Of a stretch of DNA of 19,973 nt, positions 1 through 7,104 are shown piece after piece; the first letter of the stretch is position 1, and every line of letters begins with the position of its first letter. The DNA is taken from the NCBI GenBank assembly GCA_023717585.1, contig JAMQPJ010000613.1, positions 1 to 19,973 on the forward strand. The letters run 5' to 3'. Origin of the DNA: Thermoanaerobaculia bacterium. Its GTDB lineage: Bacteria > Acidobacteriota > Thermoanaerobaculia > UBA5066. A program made the position numbers and the translations under genes. The notes below the pieces were generated by a model that saw nothing but the letters and a program-made list of their open reading frames with translations, was not told the DNA's origin and searched no databases.

Positions 1-1
1 C

Positions 2-403
2 GGCCTCACCCGCGGCTCGACCGGCGGACATCTCGCGCGCGCGGTCCTCGAGTCGATCGCGTTCCAGAGCGGCGACGTCCTCGACGCCATGGAGAGGGAC
101 GCCGGCATCAGGCTGACCGAGCTGCGCGTCGACGGCGGCGCCACCCGAAACGAGCTCCTCATGCAGTTCCAGGCCGATCTCCTCGGCGTGCCCGTCGTCC
201 GGCCCGAAGTCCTCGAGACGACCGCCCTCGGCGCCGCGTATCTCGCCGGCCTCGCCGTCGGCTATTGGAAAGACGTCGAGGAGATACGAACGAACTGGAG
301 AATCGCCCGCCGCTTCGAGCCCGCGATGTCGCGCGATCGCGCGGCGGAACTCCGCGCCGGCTGGGAGCGCGCCGTCGCGCGGGCGAAGGGCTGGGCGTGT
401 TGA
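2..403 (+). CDS. glpK: Glycerol kinase, C-terminal fragment (5' end outside window)
   Basis: Glycerol kinase phosphorylates glycerol to sn-glycerol-3-phosphate with ATP in the cytoplasm. The frame is open from base 2 and ends at TGA 401-403, so about 133 C-terminal residues are visible. Diagnostic FGGY-kinase features are the GLTRGSTGGHLARAVLES segment near the edge, then LRVDGGATRNELLMQFQADL and the ETTALGAAYLAGLAVGYW block, which belong to the C-terminal ATPase-fold domain. The tail after GYW is typical in length for GlpK, so the 3' end looks intact. The gene converges on the kinase operon, whose last stop lies 23 bases downstream. An internal ATG at 89 is not the start, because family homology continues upstream of it. 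Another FGGY sugar kinase is possible, but the GGATRNELLMQFQAD block favours glycerol kinase. Confidence 0.93.
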   Translation, partial: GLTRGSTGGHLARAVLESIAFQSGDVLDAMERDAGIRLTELRVDGGATRNELLMQFQADLLGVPVVRPEVLETTALGAAYLAGLAVGYWKDVEEIRTNWRIARRFEPAMSRDRAAELRAGWERAVARAKGWAC

Positions 404-426
404 GCACAGTCGGTCATGGTCTTTCT

Positions 427-1626
427 CTATTGCGCCTTTCGTCCGACGAGCCGCCAGAACTGCGTCTCGTTGACGAGCGTGATCCGGTGCCCCTTCTCGC
501 GCAGCCTCTTGATCTCCATGAGCTTCACCCCCGCGTCCCGCCCGGCGGCCTGAAGGGGGTTCGGCCGGCCCCTGACGACTACGCTCGTGAGCGCCGAAGG
601 CCCGCCGTGAACGATCGCTCCCGCCCGCCCCGCCGCGCGGACGGCCTCGCGGCGACTCCGGGAGAGAATGCCGGTAAACGCGAGGTGAATTCCCTTCAGA
701 GTCCGGGGCGCGCCCGCGCGCAAGCGGGCCGGCGGGTGGGAGAGAGCTTCGATCAGCTCGTCGGCCGCCTCGTACCTCTTGCGGCGCTCTCCGATGCACC
801 GGTAGGCGATCTCCTTCAGGTGGTCGCTGCACGGCAGGTGCCGGATCTCGGCAGTTCGAACCCGAGCGCGCGCGTCCCCTTTCACGAGCATGGCGATCAG
901 CTGCCCGATCTGGTACACGTCGTCGCGGGCCTGCCACTTCGGAACCGTGCGCTCGAGGATCTCGCGCGGGGCCGTGAGCGGGTTCAGCGCGTCCGCCCGG
1001 ATCCCTCGCCGGTCGCTCTGGTGCCGGACGATCCCGAAATCCCCGAGCTTCAAGAACCGGCTTTCGCAGACGAACACGTTCATCGGGGTGAGATCGCGGT
1101 GGAGCATCTGGCCGCGGTGCAGCTTTCCGAGCACCTGCAGGATGCCCGCGATCTCGCGCCTCGCGACCGTTTCCGGCCACCCTTTCCCGGTGCGGTGCAG
1201 AAAAGCGCGAAGGTCGCCGTGCCGCGCGTACTCGAGCGTCAGGCAGTAAAGGACGCGGCCGTCCCCGAGAAGCAGGGGGAACATGTCGTAGACGCGGATG
1301 GCCCGGGGATGTTCGTCGAGGAGGAGACCGAAGTAGGCCTCGCGCACCCAGCCGTCGATGCGCTCGCTCACCTTGATGCAGACGACCTCCGGAACGGTGC
1401 GCGAGCGGCCAAGCCGGGTCGCGAGGTACGCCTGGCCAAATCCGCCCTCGCCGATCAGCCGGTCGACGCGGTATTCGAGGCGCGACTCGGAGCTCGCGAG
1501 GACCTGCCCCGACGCGAGCAGGTTTCCCGTCCTCGAGACGGCGGCTCCCGCGGGTTTCGGGAGTGTCGTGGCCGCGGACGAGTGTTTCGTCAGAGCCATG
1601 CGCTTGCTCCGGGCGGCCGACGTCAC
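427..1626 (-). CDS. Ser/Thr protein kinase with C-terminal BRCT domain
   Basis: This 399-residue protein has an N-terminal low-complexity leader (1-50), a Hanks-type kinase domain (about 51-296) and a BRCT-like domain (about 310-395). Visible kinase motifs are the glycine loop GEGGFG (59-64), the ATP lysine in CIKV (Lys85), a helix-C glutamate (Glu96), the catalytic loop HRDLTPMN (176-183) and DFG (196-198). Two departures from consensus are Thr for Lys in HRDLKPxN and APRE for APE. The C-terminus has the BRCT pattern: IHLAFTG, a GA-containing turn, a hydrophobic VVV strand, an LQAAGRDAGVKLME helix and a final ETQFWRLV. There is no transmembrane segment, unlike PknB, so it should be cytosolic. 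The start is GTG 1626, overlapping the glmS stop as GTGA; ATG 1599 (residue 10) is the alternative. As last gene of the TPR-glmU-glmS operon, a role in sensing or regulating amino-sugar synthesis is inference. Confidence 0.92.
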   Translation of the reverse strand: MTSAARSKRMALTKHSSAATTLPKPAGAAVSRTGNLLASGQVLASSESRLEYRVDRLIGEGGFGQAYLATRLGRSRTVPEVVCIKVSERIDGWVREAYFGLLLDEHPRAIRVYDMFPLLLGDGRVLYCLTLEYARHGDLRAFLHRTGKGWPETVARREIAGILQVLGKLHRGQMLHRDLTPMNVFVCESRFLKLGDFGIVRHQSDRRGIRADALNPLTAPREILERTVPKWQARDDVYQIGQLIAMLVKGDARARVRTAEIRHLPCSDHLKEIAYRCIGERRKRYEAADELIEALSHPPARLRAGAPRTLKGIHLAFTGILSRSRREAVRAAGRAGAIVHGGPSALTSVVVRGRPNPLQAAGRDAGVKLMEIKRLREKGHRITLVNETQFWRLVGRKAQ

Positions 1627-3467
1627 TCCACCGTGACGGACTTCGCGAGGTTGCGGGGCTGGTCCACGTCGCAGCCTCGGCGCCTGGCGACGTGGTACGC
1701 GAGGAGCTGGAGGGGCACGACGGACACGATCGGCTGGAGCGCAGGATGGATCTTCGGCAGGGTCAGGACGGCGTCGGCGAAGGTCGACACGTCCGTGTCC
1801 CCCGGGCTCACGAGGGCGATGACGACCGCGTCGCGCGCCTTGGCTTCCCGGAGATTCGACGCGATCTTCTCGTAGAGCGCGTCATCGGGAGCGAGGCCGA
1901 TCACGGGCAGCTTGTCGTCGAGGAGAGCGATGGGGCCGTGCTTCATCTCGCCGCCCGGATACCCCTCCGCGTGAAGGTAGGAGATCTCCTTGAGCTTGAG
2001 CGCCCCCTCGAGGGCGATCGGGTAATGGGCCCCCCGTCCGAGGAAGAGCATGTCCCGCGCCTTCTCGACGCGGCGGGCGAGCTTCTCGATCTCGGGCTCG
2101 AGGGCGAGCGCCTCGCGGAGCGCCGAGGGGAGCCGCGCGAGGCCCGCGAGAAACGCGGCGTCGACCGGCTCTTCCCCCGGGGCCCGCGCGGTCTTGACGT
2201 AGTGCGCGAAGAGCGCGAGAGCCACGAGCTGCGTCGTGAAGGCCTTCGTCGAGGCGACGCCGATCTCGGGCCCCGCGTGCGTCGCGATGACGCCGTCCAC
2301 CATCCGCGCGATCGCCGAGTTCGGCACGTTCACGAGGCCCGTCGTGCGCGCCCCGAGGCGGCGCGCCTCTTTCAGCGCGGCCACGGTGTCGGCCGTCTCG
2401 CCGGACTGCGAGATGCCGAGGACGAGCGTCCTCTGGTCCACGAGCGGCGACCGGTACCGGAATTCGGAGGCGTAGTCCACGCCCACGCGCACGCGGGCGA
2501 TGTCCTCGACGAGGAACTTCCCGACGAGGCCCGCGTGCCAGCTCGTCCCGCAGGCGACGATCTGCACGCGGTCGATGCCGCGAAGGAGCGCGCGCGGCAC
2601 GCCCATCTCCTCCTCGTTGAAGAGGCCTGTCTCGAGGGAAAGCTTGTTGCCGATCGTCTCGATGACGACCGTCGGCTGCTCGGCGATCTCCTTCGCCATG
2701 AAGTGCGGGTACCCGCCCTTCTCGGCCGAGACCGAATCCCACGCCACGCGGCGGGCGGGCCGCTCGCGCGGCGTCCCGTCGAATCCCGTCACGGCGACGC
2801 CGGACGCCGTCACGCGCGCCAGGTCCCCGTCCTCGAGGAAGATCAGGTCGCGCGTGTGCTGGAGCAGCGCCGTCGCGTCCGACGCGACGAAATTCTCGCC
2901 CGTTCCGAGCCCGAGGACGATGGGCGGCCCCCACTTGATCGCATAGAGGACCCCCGGCTCGTCCGCCGAGAAGAGAACGAGCGCGAACATCCCTTCGAAG
3001 GACGAAACCGTCCGGCGCACGATCTCGGCGAAGGGCGTGCCCGGTTCGGCCTTCTGCGCCGCGCCGAGGGCCTGCGCGACGACCTCGGTGTCGGTCTCGG
3101 AAAGGAACCGGACTCCCTGCGCCTGGAGCCTCTGCTTCGCCGGCAGGAAGTTCTCGATGATGCCGTTATGGATGACGACGACGCGGCCGGACGCGTCGCG
3201 GTGCGGGTGCGCGTTCTCTTCGGACGGCCGGCCGTGCGTGGCCCAGCGCGTGTGCCCGATGCCGAACCGGCCCGGAGGCGGGCTTTCCGCGATCTTCACC
3301 GTGAGGTTGCCGAGCTTGCCCTCGCTGCGCGCGACCCGCACGACCCCGTCGTCTCCCAGAACGGCGATCCCCGCCGAGTCGTAGCCCCGGTACTCGAGCC
3401 GCTTCAGGCCGTCGAGTAGAACCGGCGTCGCTTCGCGGGGCCCGACGTATCCGACGATTCCGCACAC
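1623..3467 (-). CDS. glmS: Glutamine--fructose-6-phosphate aminotransferase (isomerizing)
   Basis: GlmS converts fructose-6-phosphate and glutamine to glucosamine-6-phosphate, the committed step to UDP-GlcNAc, in the cytoplasm. The 614-residue length is normal. It begins MCGIVGYVG, so Cys2 becomes the N-terminal nucleophile of the class II glutaminase domain (about 1-240). Two SIS domains follow: GTSWHAGLVGKF and GISQSGETADT in the first, and GRGAHYPIALEGALKLKE in the second. The C-terminus CDVDQPRNLAKSVTVE is the classical GlmS tail that shields the active site. The start is GTG 3467, one base after the glmU stop, so no glmS ribozyme or other leader can sit directly upstream. The stop overlaps the GTG of the kinase gene. 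The operon order places both ends of the UDP-GlcNAc route together. Confidence 0.97.
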   Translation of the reverse strand: MCGIVGYVGPREATPVLLDGLKRLEYRGYDSAGIAVLGDDGVVRVARSEGKLGNLTVKIAESPPPGRFGIGHTRWATHGRPSEENAHPHRDASGRVVVIHNGIIENFLPAKQRLQAQGVRFLSETDTEVVAQALGAAQKAEPGTPFAEIVRRTVSSFEGMFALVLFSADEPGVLYAIKWGPPIVLGLGTGENFVASDATALLQHTRDLIFLEDGDLARVTASGVAVTGFDGTPRERPARRVAWDSVSAEKGGYPHFMAKEIAEQPTVVIETIGNKLSLETGLFNEEEMGVPRALLRGIDRVQIVACGTSWHAGLVGKFLVEDIARVRVGVDYASEFRYRSPLVDQRTLVLGISQSGETADTVAALKEARRLGARTTGLVNVPNSAIARMVDGVIATHAGPEIGVASTKAFTTQLVALALFAHYVKTARAPGEEPVDAAFLAGLARLPSALREALALEPEIEKLARRVEKARDMLFLGRGAHYPIALEGALKLKEISYLHAEGYPGGEMKHGPIALLDDKLPVIGLAPDDALYEKIASNLREAKARDAVVIALVSPGDTDVSTFADAVLTLPKIHPALQPIVSVVPLQLLAYHVARRRGCDVDQPRNLAKSVTVE

Positions 3468-3468
3468 G

Positions 3469-4890
3469 TCAGGTCTTTTTCCCGCCGCTCTTTCGCTCGC
3501 GGTATCTCGCGCCGCCCTCGGGCAGGTTCGTCTGCGGCACGCGCGCGAGGGCGAGCGCGTCCTTCGGGACGTCCTCCGTCACCGTCGTTCCCGCCGCGAT
3601 GATGGCGCCGTCGCCGATCGTGATCGGGGCGACGAGCTGCGCGTCGGAGCCGACGAAGACGTCCCGCCCGATCGTCGTCCGGTTCTTCGCGAACCCGTCG
3701 TAGTTGCACGTGATGACGCCCGCGCCCACGTTCGTGCGTTCTCCGATCTCGGTGTCGCCGAGGTACGTCAGGTGGTTCGCCTTGACGCCCTTCCCGAGGA
3801 CGGCCTTCTTCGTCTCGACGAAATTGCCGACGTGGACCCCTTCCGCGAGATCGGTTCCCTCTCGAAGGCGCGCGAAGGGACCCACGACCGCGGCGTCGCC
3901 GACGACGGCCGACTCGATCACGCAGTAAGGCCTCACCGTCACGCCGCGCCCGAGCACCGCGTCGCGGATCACGGTTCCCTGCCCGATCCGGCTGCCGGCG
4001 CCGACCGTCGTCTTCCCGAGCAGCGTCGCGAACGGCTCGACGACCACGTCCGTGCCGAGGATGACGCCGTCGTCGAGCGTGATCGTCTCGGGGCGGAGAA
4101 GGGTCGCGCCCGCAGCCATCGCGGCTTCCGCGGCGCGGCCGCGGAGGATGGAATCCACACGGGCGAGATCGGCCCGGGAATTCACGCCGAGCGCGGAGGA
4201 GGGGTCCCCGGAGACCGTGACCACCTTGCGCCTGGCCTTCAGGGCGAGTGAGAGCACGTCGGTCAAATAGAACTCGGATAGGGAATTCTTAGAGGTCAAG
4301 AGGGGAAGCGCCTTCTCAAGAAACACACGGTCGAACGCATAGGTGCCCGTGTTGATTTCGCAGATCTTTCTCTCACCATTCGAAGAATCTTTCTCTTCTC
4401 TTATCCGAACAAAAGACTTCCTCTTGTCCCGCACGATGCGCCCGTAGCCGGTGGGGTCTGCGAGCTTCGCCGTCAGGACCGCGACCGCGGCCTTCTTGTC
4501 CTTCGTCAGCGCGTCGACGAGTCCCTGGACGGCCTCGACGGAGAGGAGAGGGACGTCGCCGGAGAGAACGACGACCGTCTTCGCCTTCCGAAGAGCGCCC
4601 GTCGCCGCCGCCGCGCGCACGGCGTCGCCCGTCCCGCGCGGCGGATCCTGCAGGGCAATGCCCACTCTCGGGTGGTTCGCTCTCAAGTACGCGGCGACCG
4701 TGCCGCCTTCCTTCGAAGAATCTTCCTTCGACGTGACGACCATGACGGCCGCCGCCTGCCCCGCCACGGCGAGCGCGGTGTCGAGGACGCGGTCGAGAAG
4801 CGGGCGGCCGGCCGCCTCGTGCAGGACTTTCGGCCGCTCGGACCTCATCCTCACGCCGCGGCCCGCGGCGAGGAGGACGACAACGGTCAT
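3469..4890 (-). CDS. glmU: Bifunctional GlmU: GlcNAc-1-P uridyltransferase / GlcN-1-P acetyltransferase
   Basis: GlmU acetylates glucosamine-1-phosphate and then transfers UMP to give UDP-GlcNAc for peptidoglycan and lipid A. The 473-residue protein has the N-terminal pyrophosphorylase domain with LLAAGRGVRMRSERPKVLHE (residues 6-25), then a left-handed beta-helix of hexapeptide repeats to the C-terminus. The acetyltransferase active-site stretch ANHLTYLGDTEIG, followed by NVGAGVITCNYDGFAKNRT, is clear. ATG 4890 overlaps the stop of the TPR gene as ATGA, so translation is probably coupled, and TGA 3469-3471 is one base before glmS. A segment at 4261-4440 has GC of about 48%, against about 72% in the next 60 bases. 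It encodes the end of the uridyltransferase domain, including EEKDSSNGE, but the frame is intact and the homology continues. Confidence 0.96.
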   Translation of the reverse strand: MTVVVLLAAGRGVRMRSERPKVLHEAAGRPLLDRVLDTALAVAGQAAAVMVVTSKEDSSKEGGTVAAYLRANHPRVGIALQDPPRGTGDAVRAAAATGALRKAKTVVVLSGDVPLLSVEAVQGLVDALTKDKKAAVAVLTAKLADPTGYGRIVRDKRKSFVRIREEKDSSNGERKICEINTGTYAFDRVFLEKALPLLTSKNSLSEFYLTDVLSLALKARRKVVTVSGDPSSALGVNSRADLARVDSILRGRAAEAAMAAGATLLRPETITLDDGVILGTDVVVEPFATLLGKTTVGAGSRIGQGTVIRDAVLGRGVTVRPYCVIESAVVGDAAVVGPFARLREGTDLAEGVHVGNFVETKKAVLGKGVKANHLTYLGDTEIGERTNVGAGVITCNYDGFAKNRTTIGRDVFVGSDAQLVAPITIGDGAIIAAGTTVTEDVPKDALALARVPQTNLPEGGARYRERKSGGKKT

Positions 4891-5567
4891 GCGCCTCCCG
4901 CGACGAGCTCCGTGAAACCCTGCGTTCCCCGGAGGGCGGCGAGGTCGGCTTCGAGTCGGGCCTGAATCCGGTTGTGGTCGTCGGCGGCGATGGCCTTCTT
5001 CAGACTCTGGAGCGCCTGGTCGACGTCTCCCTGAAGCGCGAGGCAGCAGGCCGTGAGGTAGTGCACGCGGCCGTCGCCGTCGCGGCGACCCGCGTTCCTT
5101 CGGAGCAGATCCAGCGCCTTCTCGACATTGCCACGGTTCTTTTCGAATACGGCGGCGTGGTACAGCTCATCCGGCTCGGCCGCGGCCGTGCCCTTCGTCT
5201 TCTTTCCGCTGCGGCACGCCCCGAGGTACATCCGCGCGCGGTCGAGGAACTCCTTCTCGTCCGGATGCTTCTCGATGAGGTCCTCGAAGCGCCGCGCGGC
5301 CTCGTCGAAGTGCCGTTTGTGGAAGAGATCGATGGCCTTCTCGTATTCCTTGCGCGCCGCCGAGGCTTCGCGCACGGCCTCCTTCAGAGACGCGGGGGCC
5401 TTGCGCGCCCTGTCGCGTTCGGGCCCTCCGAGCTTCAGCTGCCGGATCTTCCTCTCGAGGTCCTCGAGCGGGAGCCCCAGCTCCTTCGAGAGCGTTTGCA
5501 TGTCCATTCGGCCGAAGTTCGCCTTCAGCCACTTGGCGTCGTCGTCGGTCCACTTTCGGACAGTCAT
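4887..5567 (-). CDS. TPR-repeat protein with N-terminal SANT/HTH-like domain
   Basis: This 226-residue protein opens the glm operon. Residues 5-47 (KWTDDDAKWLKANFGRMDMQ, then LSKELGLPLEDLERKIRQLKL) look like a small three-helix Myb/SANT- or GcrA-like module: regular W and L spacing and a K-x-x-x-L final helix. Residues 71-119 and 135-197 contain TPR-type helices, for example AIDLFHKRHFDEAARRFEDL and VEKALDLLRRN with VDQALQSLKKAIAAD. A low-complexity GKKTKGTAAAEP linker joins them. The start is ATG 5567, chosen because GGAGG (5576-5580) lies 8 bases upstream; the open frame extends further to 6032 but has no family signal there. The stop overlaps the glmU ATG. No signal peptide is seen, so it should be cytosolic. 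Its role is unknown; DNA or protein binding linked to amino-sugar genes is inference. Confidence 0.85.
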   Translation of the reverse strand: MTVRKWTDDDAKWLKANFGRMDMQTLSKELGLPLEDLERKIRQLKLGGPERDRARKAPASLKEAVREASAARKEYEKAIDLFHKRHFDEAARRFEDLIEKHPDEKEFLDRARMYLGACRSGKKTKGTAAAEPDELYHAAVFEKNRGNVEKALDLLRRNAGRRDGDGRVHYLTACCLALQGDVDQALQSLKKAIAADDHNRIQARLEADLAALRGTQGFTELVAGGA

Positions 5568-5575
5568 TGAAGGGG

Positions 5576-5580
5576 CCTCC
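5576..5580 (-). promoter_or_regulatory. Shine-Dalgarno site deciding the TPR gene start
   Basis: GGAGG on the minus strand sits 8 bases before ATG 5567. It separates the true start from the long upstream open frame, which runs antisense to the Nudix gene. Confidence 0.75.
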
Positions 5581-5621
5581 CGGTGGGACCCGGGCTCAGG
5601 GCGCCCGGACAAGGACTGCGA

Positions 5622-5650
5622 ATTCTCTTCACCTCTTCCCCCCACGTCAA
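5622..5650 (-). promoter_or_regulatory. Sigma70-type promoter for the TPR-glmU-glmS-kinase operon
   Basis: On the minus strand TTGACG (5650-5645) is separated by exactly 17 bases from GAGAAT (5627-5622). The -35 matches the consensus at five of six positions and the -10 at four of six. The predicted start is near 5615, giving a leader of about 47 bases that carries the GGAGG ribosome site. No other good promoter is visible inside the operon, so it probably drives all four genes. Confidence 0.6.
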
Positions 5651-5730
5651 GGCGCGTGGAATCAGGCCGGAATCGTGGCCTTCCAGGCCCCGAAAAGGGA
5701 CGTTCGGGCGCCGCCGCGACAGATTCGCGA

Positions 5731-5736
5731 TAGCCT
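5731..5736 (+). promoter_or_regulatory. -10-like box six bases before the Nudix GTG (possible leaderless start)
   Basis: TAGCCT fits TAnnnT and is followed by GACGCC and then GTG 5743. With the usual 6-7 base distance from -10 to the transcript start, the mRNA would begin at or next to the start codon. There is no Shine-Dalgarno site before this GTG. No convincing -35 is seen. The same spacing occurs at 13712-13717 and 18072-18077. Confidence 0.35.
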
Positions 5737-5742
5737 GACGCC

Positions 5743-6258
5743 GTGTACGAGGCCCCGGTCTTCTGCACGCAGTGCGCCGCCCGCCTCGAAGAGCAGGCCG
5801 TCGGCGTCTCTTCGAAGAAGGTCCCGGTCTGCGTGCGCTGCGGCGCCGTCCACTGGATCGACCCGAAAATCGCCGCGGGCATCCTGATCGTGCGCGAGGA
5901 CCGCGTTCTCCTCGTGAAGCGCGGCATCGAGCCCGGATACGGCCGCTGGACGTTTCCGGGCGGGCACGTGGACCGCGGCGAAACCCTCGAGGAGGCCGCG
6001 CTGCGCGAGACTCTCGAAGAGTGCGGCGTCACGGCGGACCTCGGAGATCTCCTCGGCGCCTTCTCCTACCCGGGGAGGCCCGTCGTAATCGTGATCTACC
6101 GGGGGGCGCTCGCGGTCGGCAGCCGCGAGCCCCACGCGGGCGACGAGACCCTCGAGGTCGGCTGGTTCACGGCGGACGAGGCCGCGGGGCTCGAGCTCGC
6201 CTTCCGCTCGGTGGCCGACGCGCTCAGCCGGCTCTTCGGTCGTTCCTACTCCGCCTGA
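5743..6258 (+). CDS. Nudix hydrolase with N-terminal zinc ribbon
   Basis: Nudix enzymes hydrolyse a nucleoside diphosphate linked to another moiety, such as NADH, ADP-ribose or oxidised nucleotides, using Mg2+. This 171-residue protein has a four-cysteine zinc ribbon (Cys8, Cys11, Cys30, Cys33) and a complete Nudix box at 74-96, with GHVDRGE followed by RETLEECGV, matching GX5EX7REUXEEXGU. The ribbon-plus-Nudix layout recalls NudC-type and related ADP-sugar pyrophosphatases, but the protein is shorter than NudC, so the substrate is open. GTG 5743 is taken as the start because the ribbon begins at residue 8 and no earlier in-frame start is plausible. There is no ribosome site, and a TAGCCT box six bases upstream suggests a leaderless mRNA. 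It is divergent from the glm operon and 81 bases before msrA. Confidence 0.88.
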   Translation: MYEAPVFCTQCAARLEEQAVGVSSKKVPVCVRCGAVHWIDPKIAAGILIVREDRVLLVKRGIEPGYGRWTFPGGHVDRGETLEEAALRETLEECGVTADLGDLLGAFSYPGRPVVIVIYRGALAVGSREPHAGDETLEVGWFTADEAAGLELAFRSVADALSRLFGRSYSA

Positions 6259-6339
6259 GGAAGGCGCCGGAACAAAAGCGCCCCTTCGCGTCATCCACGG
6301 GCGGGTCCCGTCCGTAGGACCAGACCGGAGGCCTCGTCC

Positions 6340-6981
6340 ATGCGTCGCAGCATCCGTTTTCTCGTCCCGCTCCTCGCCCTCGTCCTCTTCGCGGCCCTCG
6401 CGCGGGCGGACGAGGCGATCGTCGCCACGAAGCCGGCTCCCGCCGGCCTCGACAAGGCCGCCTTCGCGGGCGGCTGTTTCTGGTGCATGCAGGGGCCGTA
6501 CGACAACCTGCCGGGCGTCGTTTCGACGACGGTGGGCTACACCGGCGGCGAGAAGGCGAACCCCACGTACCGCGAGGTCGGCGCGGGCGGCACCGGGCAC
6601 ATCGAGTCGATCGAGGTCGTCTACGACCCGAAGAAGATCTCCTACGAGAAGCTCCTCGACGTGTTCTGGCACAACGTCGATCCCACGAATCCGTACGGGC
6701 AGTTCTGCGACAACGGCTCTTCGTACCGCACCGCGATCTTCTTCGGAAACGACGCGCAGCGGGCCGCGGCCGAAGCCTCGAAGAAGGCGCTCGCGGCGTC
6801 GGGAATCCTGAAAAAGCCCATCGCCACGGAGATCGTGAAGGCCGGAATCTTCTGGAAGGCCGAGGAATACCACCAGAGCTACTACAAGAAGAACCCGATC
6901 CGCTACGGCTTCTACCGGTCGGGCTGCGGGCGCGACGCGCGCCTGAAAGAGATCTGGGGCGACGCCGCGCCGAAACACTGA
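6340..6981 (+). CDS. msrA: Peptide-methionine (S)-S-oxide reductase, exported
   Basis: MsrA reduces methionine-S-sulfoxide in damaged proteins. The 213-residue protein starts with a signal peptide (MRRSIRFLVPLLALVLFAAL, cleavage likely after ARA near residue 23), so it should act outside the cytoplasm. The catalytic motif GCFWC is at 45-49 with nucleophile Cys46. Other family blocks are TTVGYTGGEKANPTYREV, GTGHIESIEVVYDP, FWHNVDPTNPYGQFCDNGSSYR and AEEYHQSYYKKNP. A second cysteine in SGCGRD near the end could resolve the disulfide. The start is supported by GGAGG 8 bases upstream. No MsrB domain or partner is adjacent. An envelope reductase for this operon-free gene fits the many exported proteins nearby. 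Confidence 0.95.
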   Translation: MRRSIRFLVPLLALVLFAALARADEAIVATKPAPAGLDKAAFAGGCFWCMQGPYDNLPGVVSTTVGYTGGEKANPTYREVGAGGTGHIESIEVVYDPKKISYEKLLDVFWHNVDPTNPYGQFCDNGSSYRTAIFFGNDAQRAAAEASKKALAASGILKKPIATEIVKAGIFWKAEEYHQSYYKKNPIRYGFYRSGCGRDARLKEIWGDAAPKH

Positions 6982-7104
6982 GTGCTCTAAACTCGATTGA
7001 TTCAGTCGCCTAATTGATGAAATAGCCAGAGACCCTCCAGGTCCCGATTTTGTTCGGCGAAGGCGTAGCGGTCGGACTCGAATCGTAGAATCAGGGCCGT
7101 CAAC

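Noticed and set aside
1563..3419. Long plus-strand open frame of about 618 codons
   Set aside because: It is antisense to glmS, whose family motifs are complete; the product is Arg/Asp-rich low complexity, as expected for high-GC shadow frames.
3465..3471. Possible glmS ribozyme or amino-sugar riboswitch before glmS
   Set aside because: Only one base separates the glmU stop from the glmS GTG, so there is no leader. I also saw no such element upstream of the TPR gene.
6260..6290. AAGGCGC...GCGCCCCTT hairpin after the Nudix gene as terminator
   Set aside because: The stem needs a two-base bulge and no T-run follows, so it is not convincing.
7086..7091. TAGAAT as -10 box of the protease gene
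   Set aside because: No -35 at a suitable distance, and the spacing to the ATG (13 bases) fits neither a leaderless mRNA nor a normal leader, so I did not list it.
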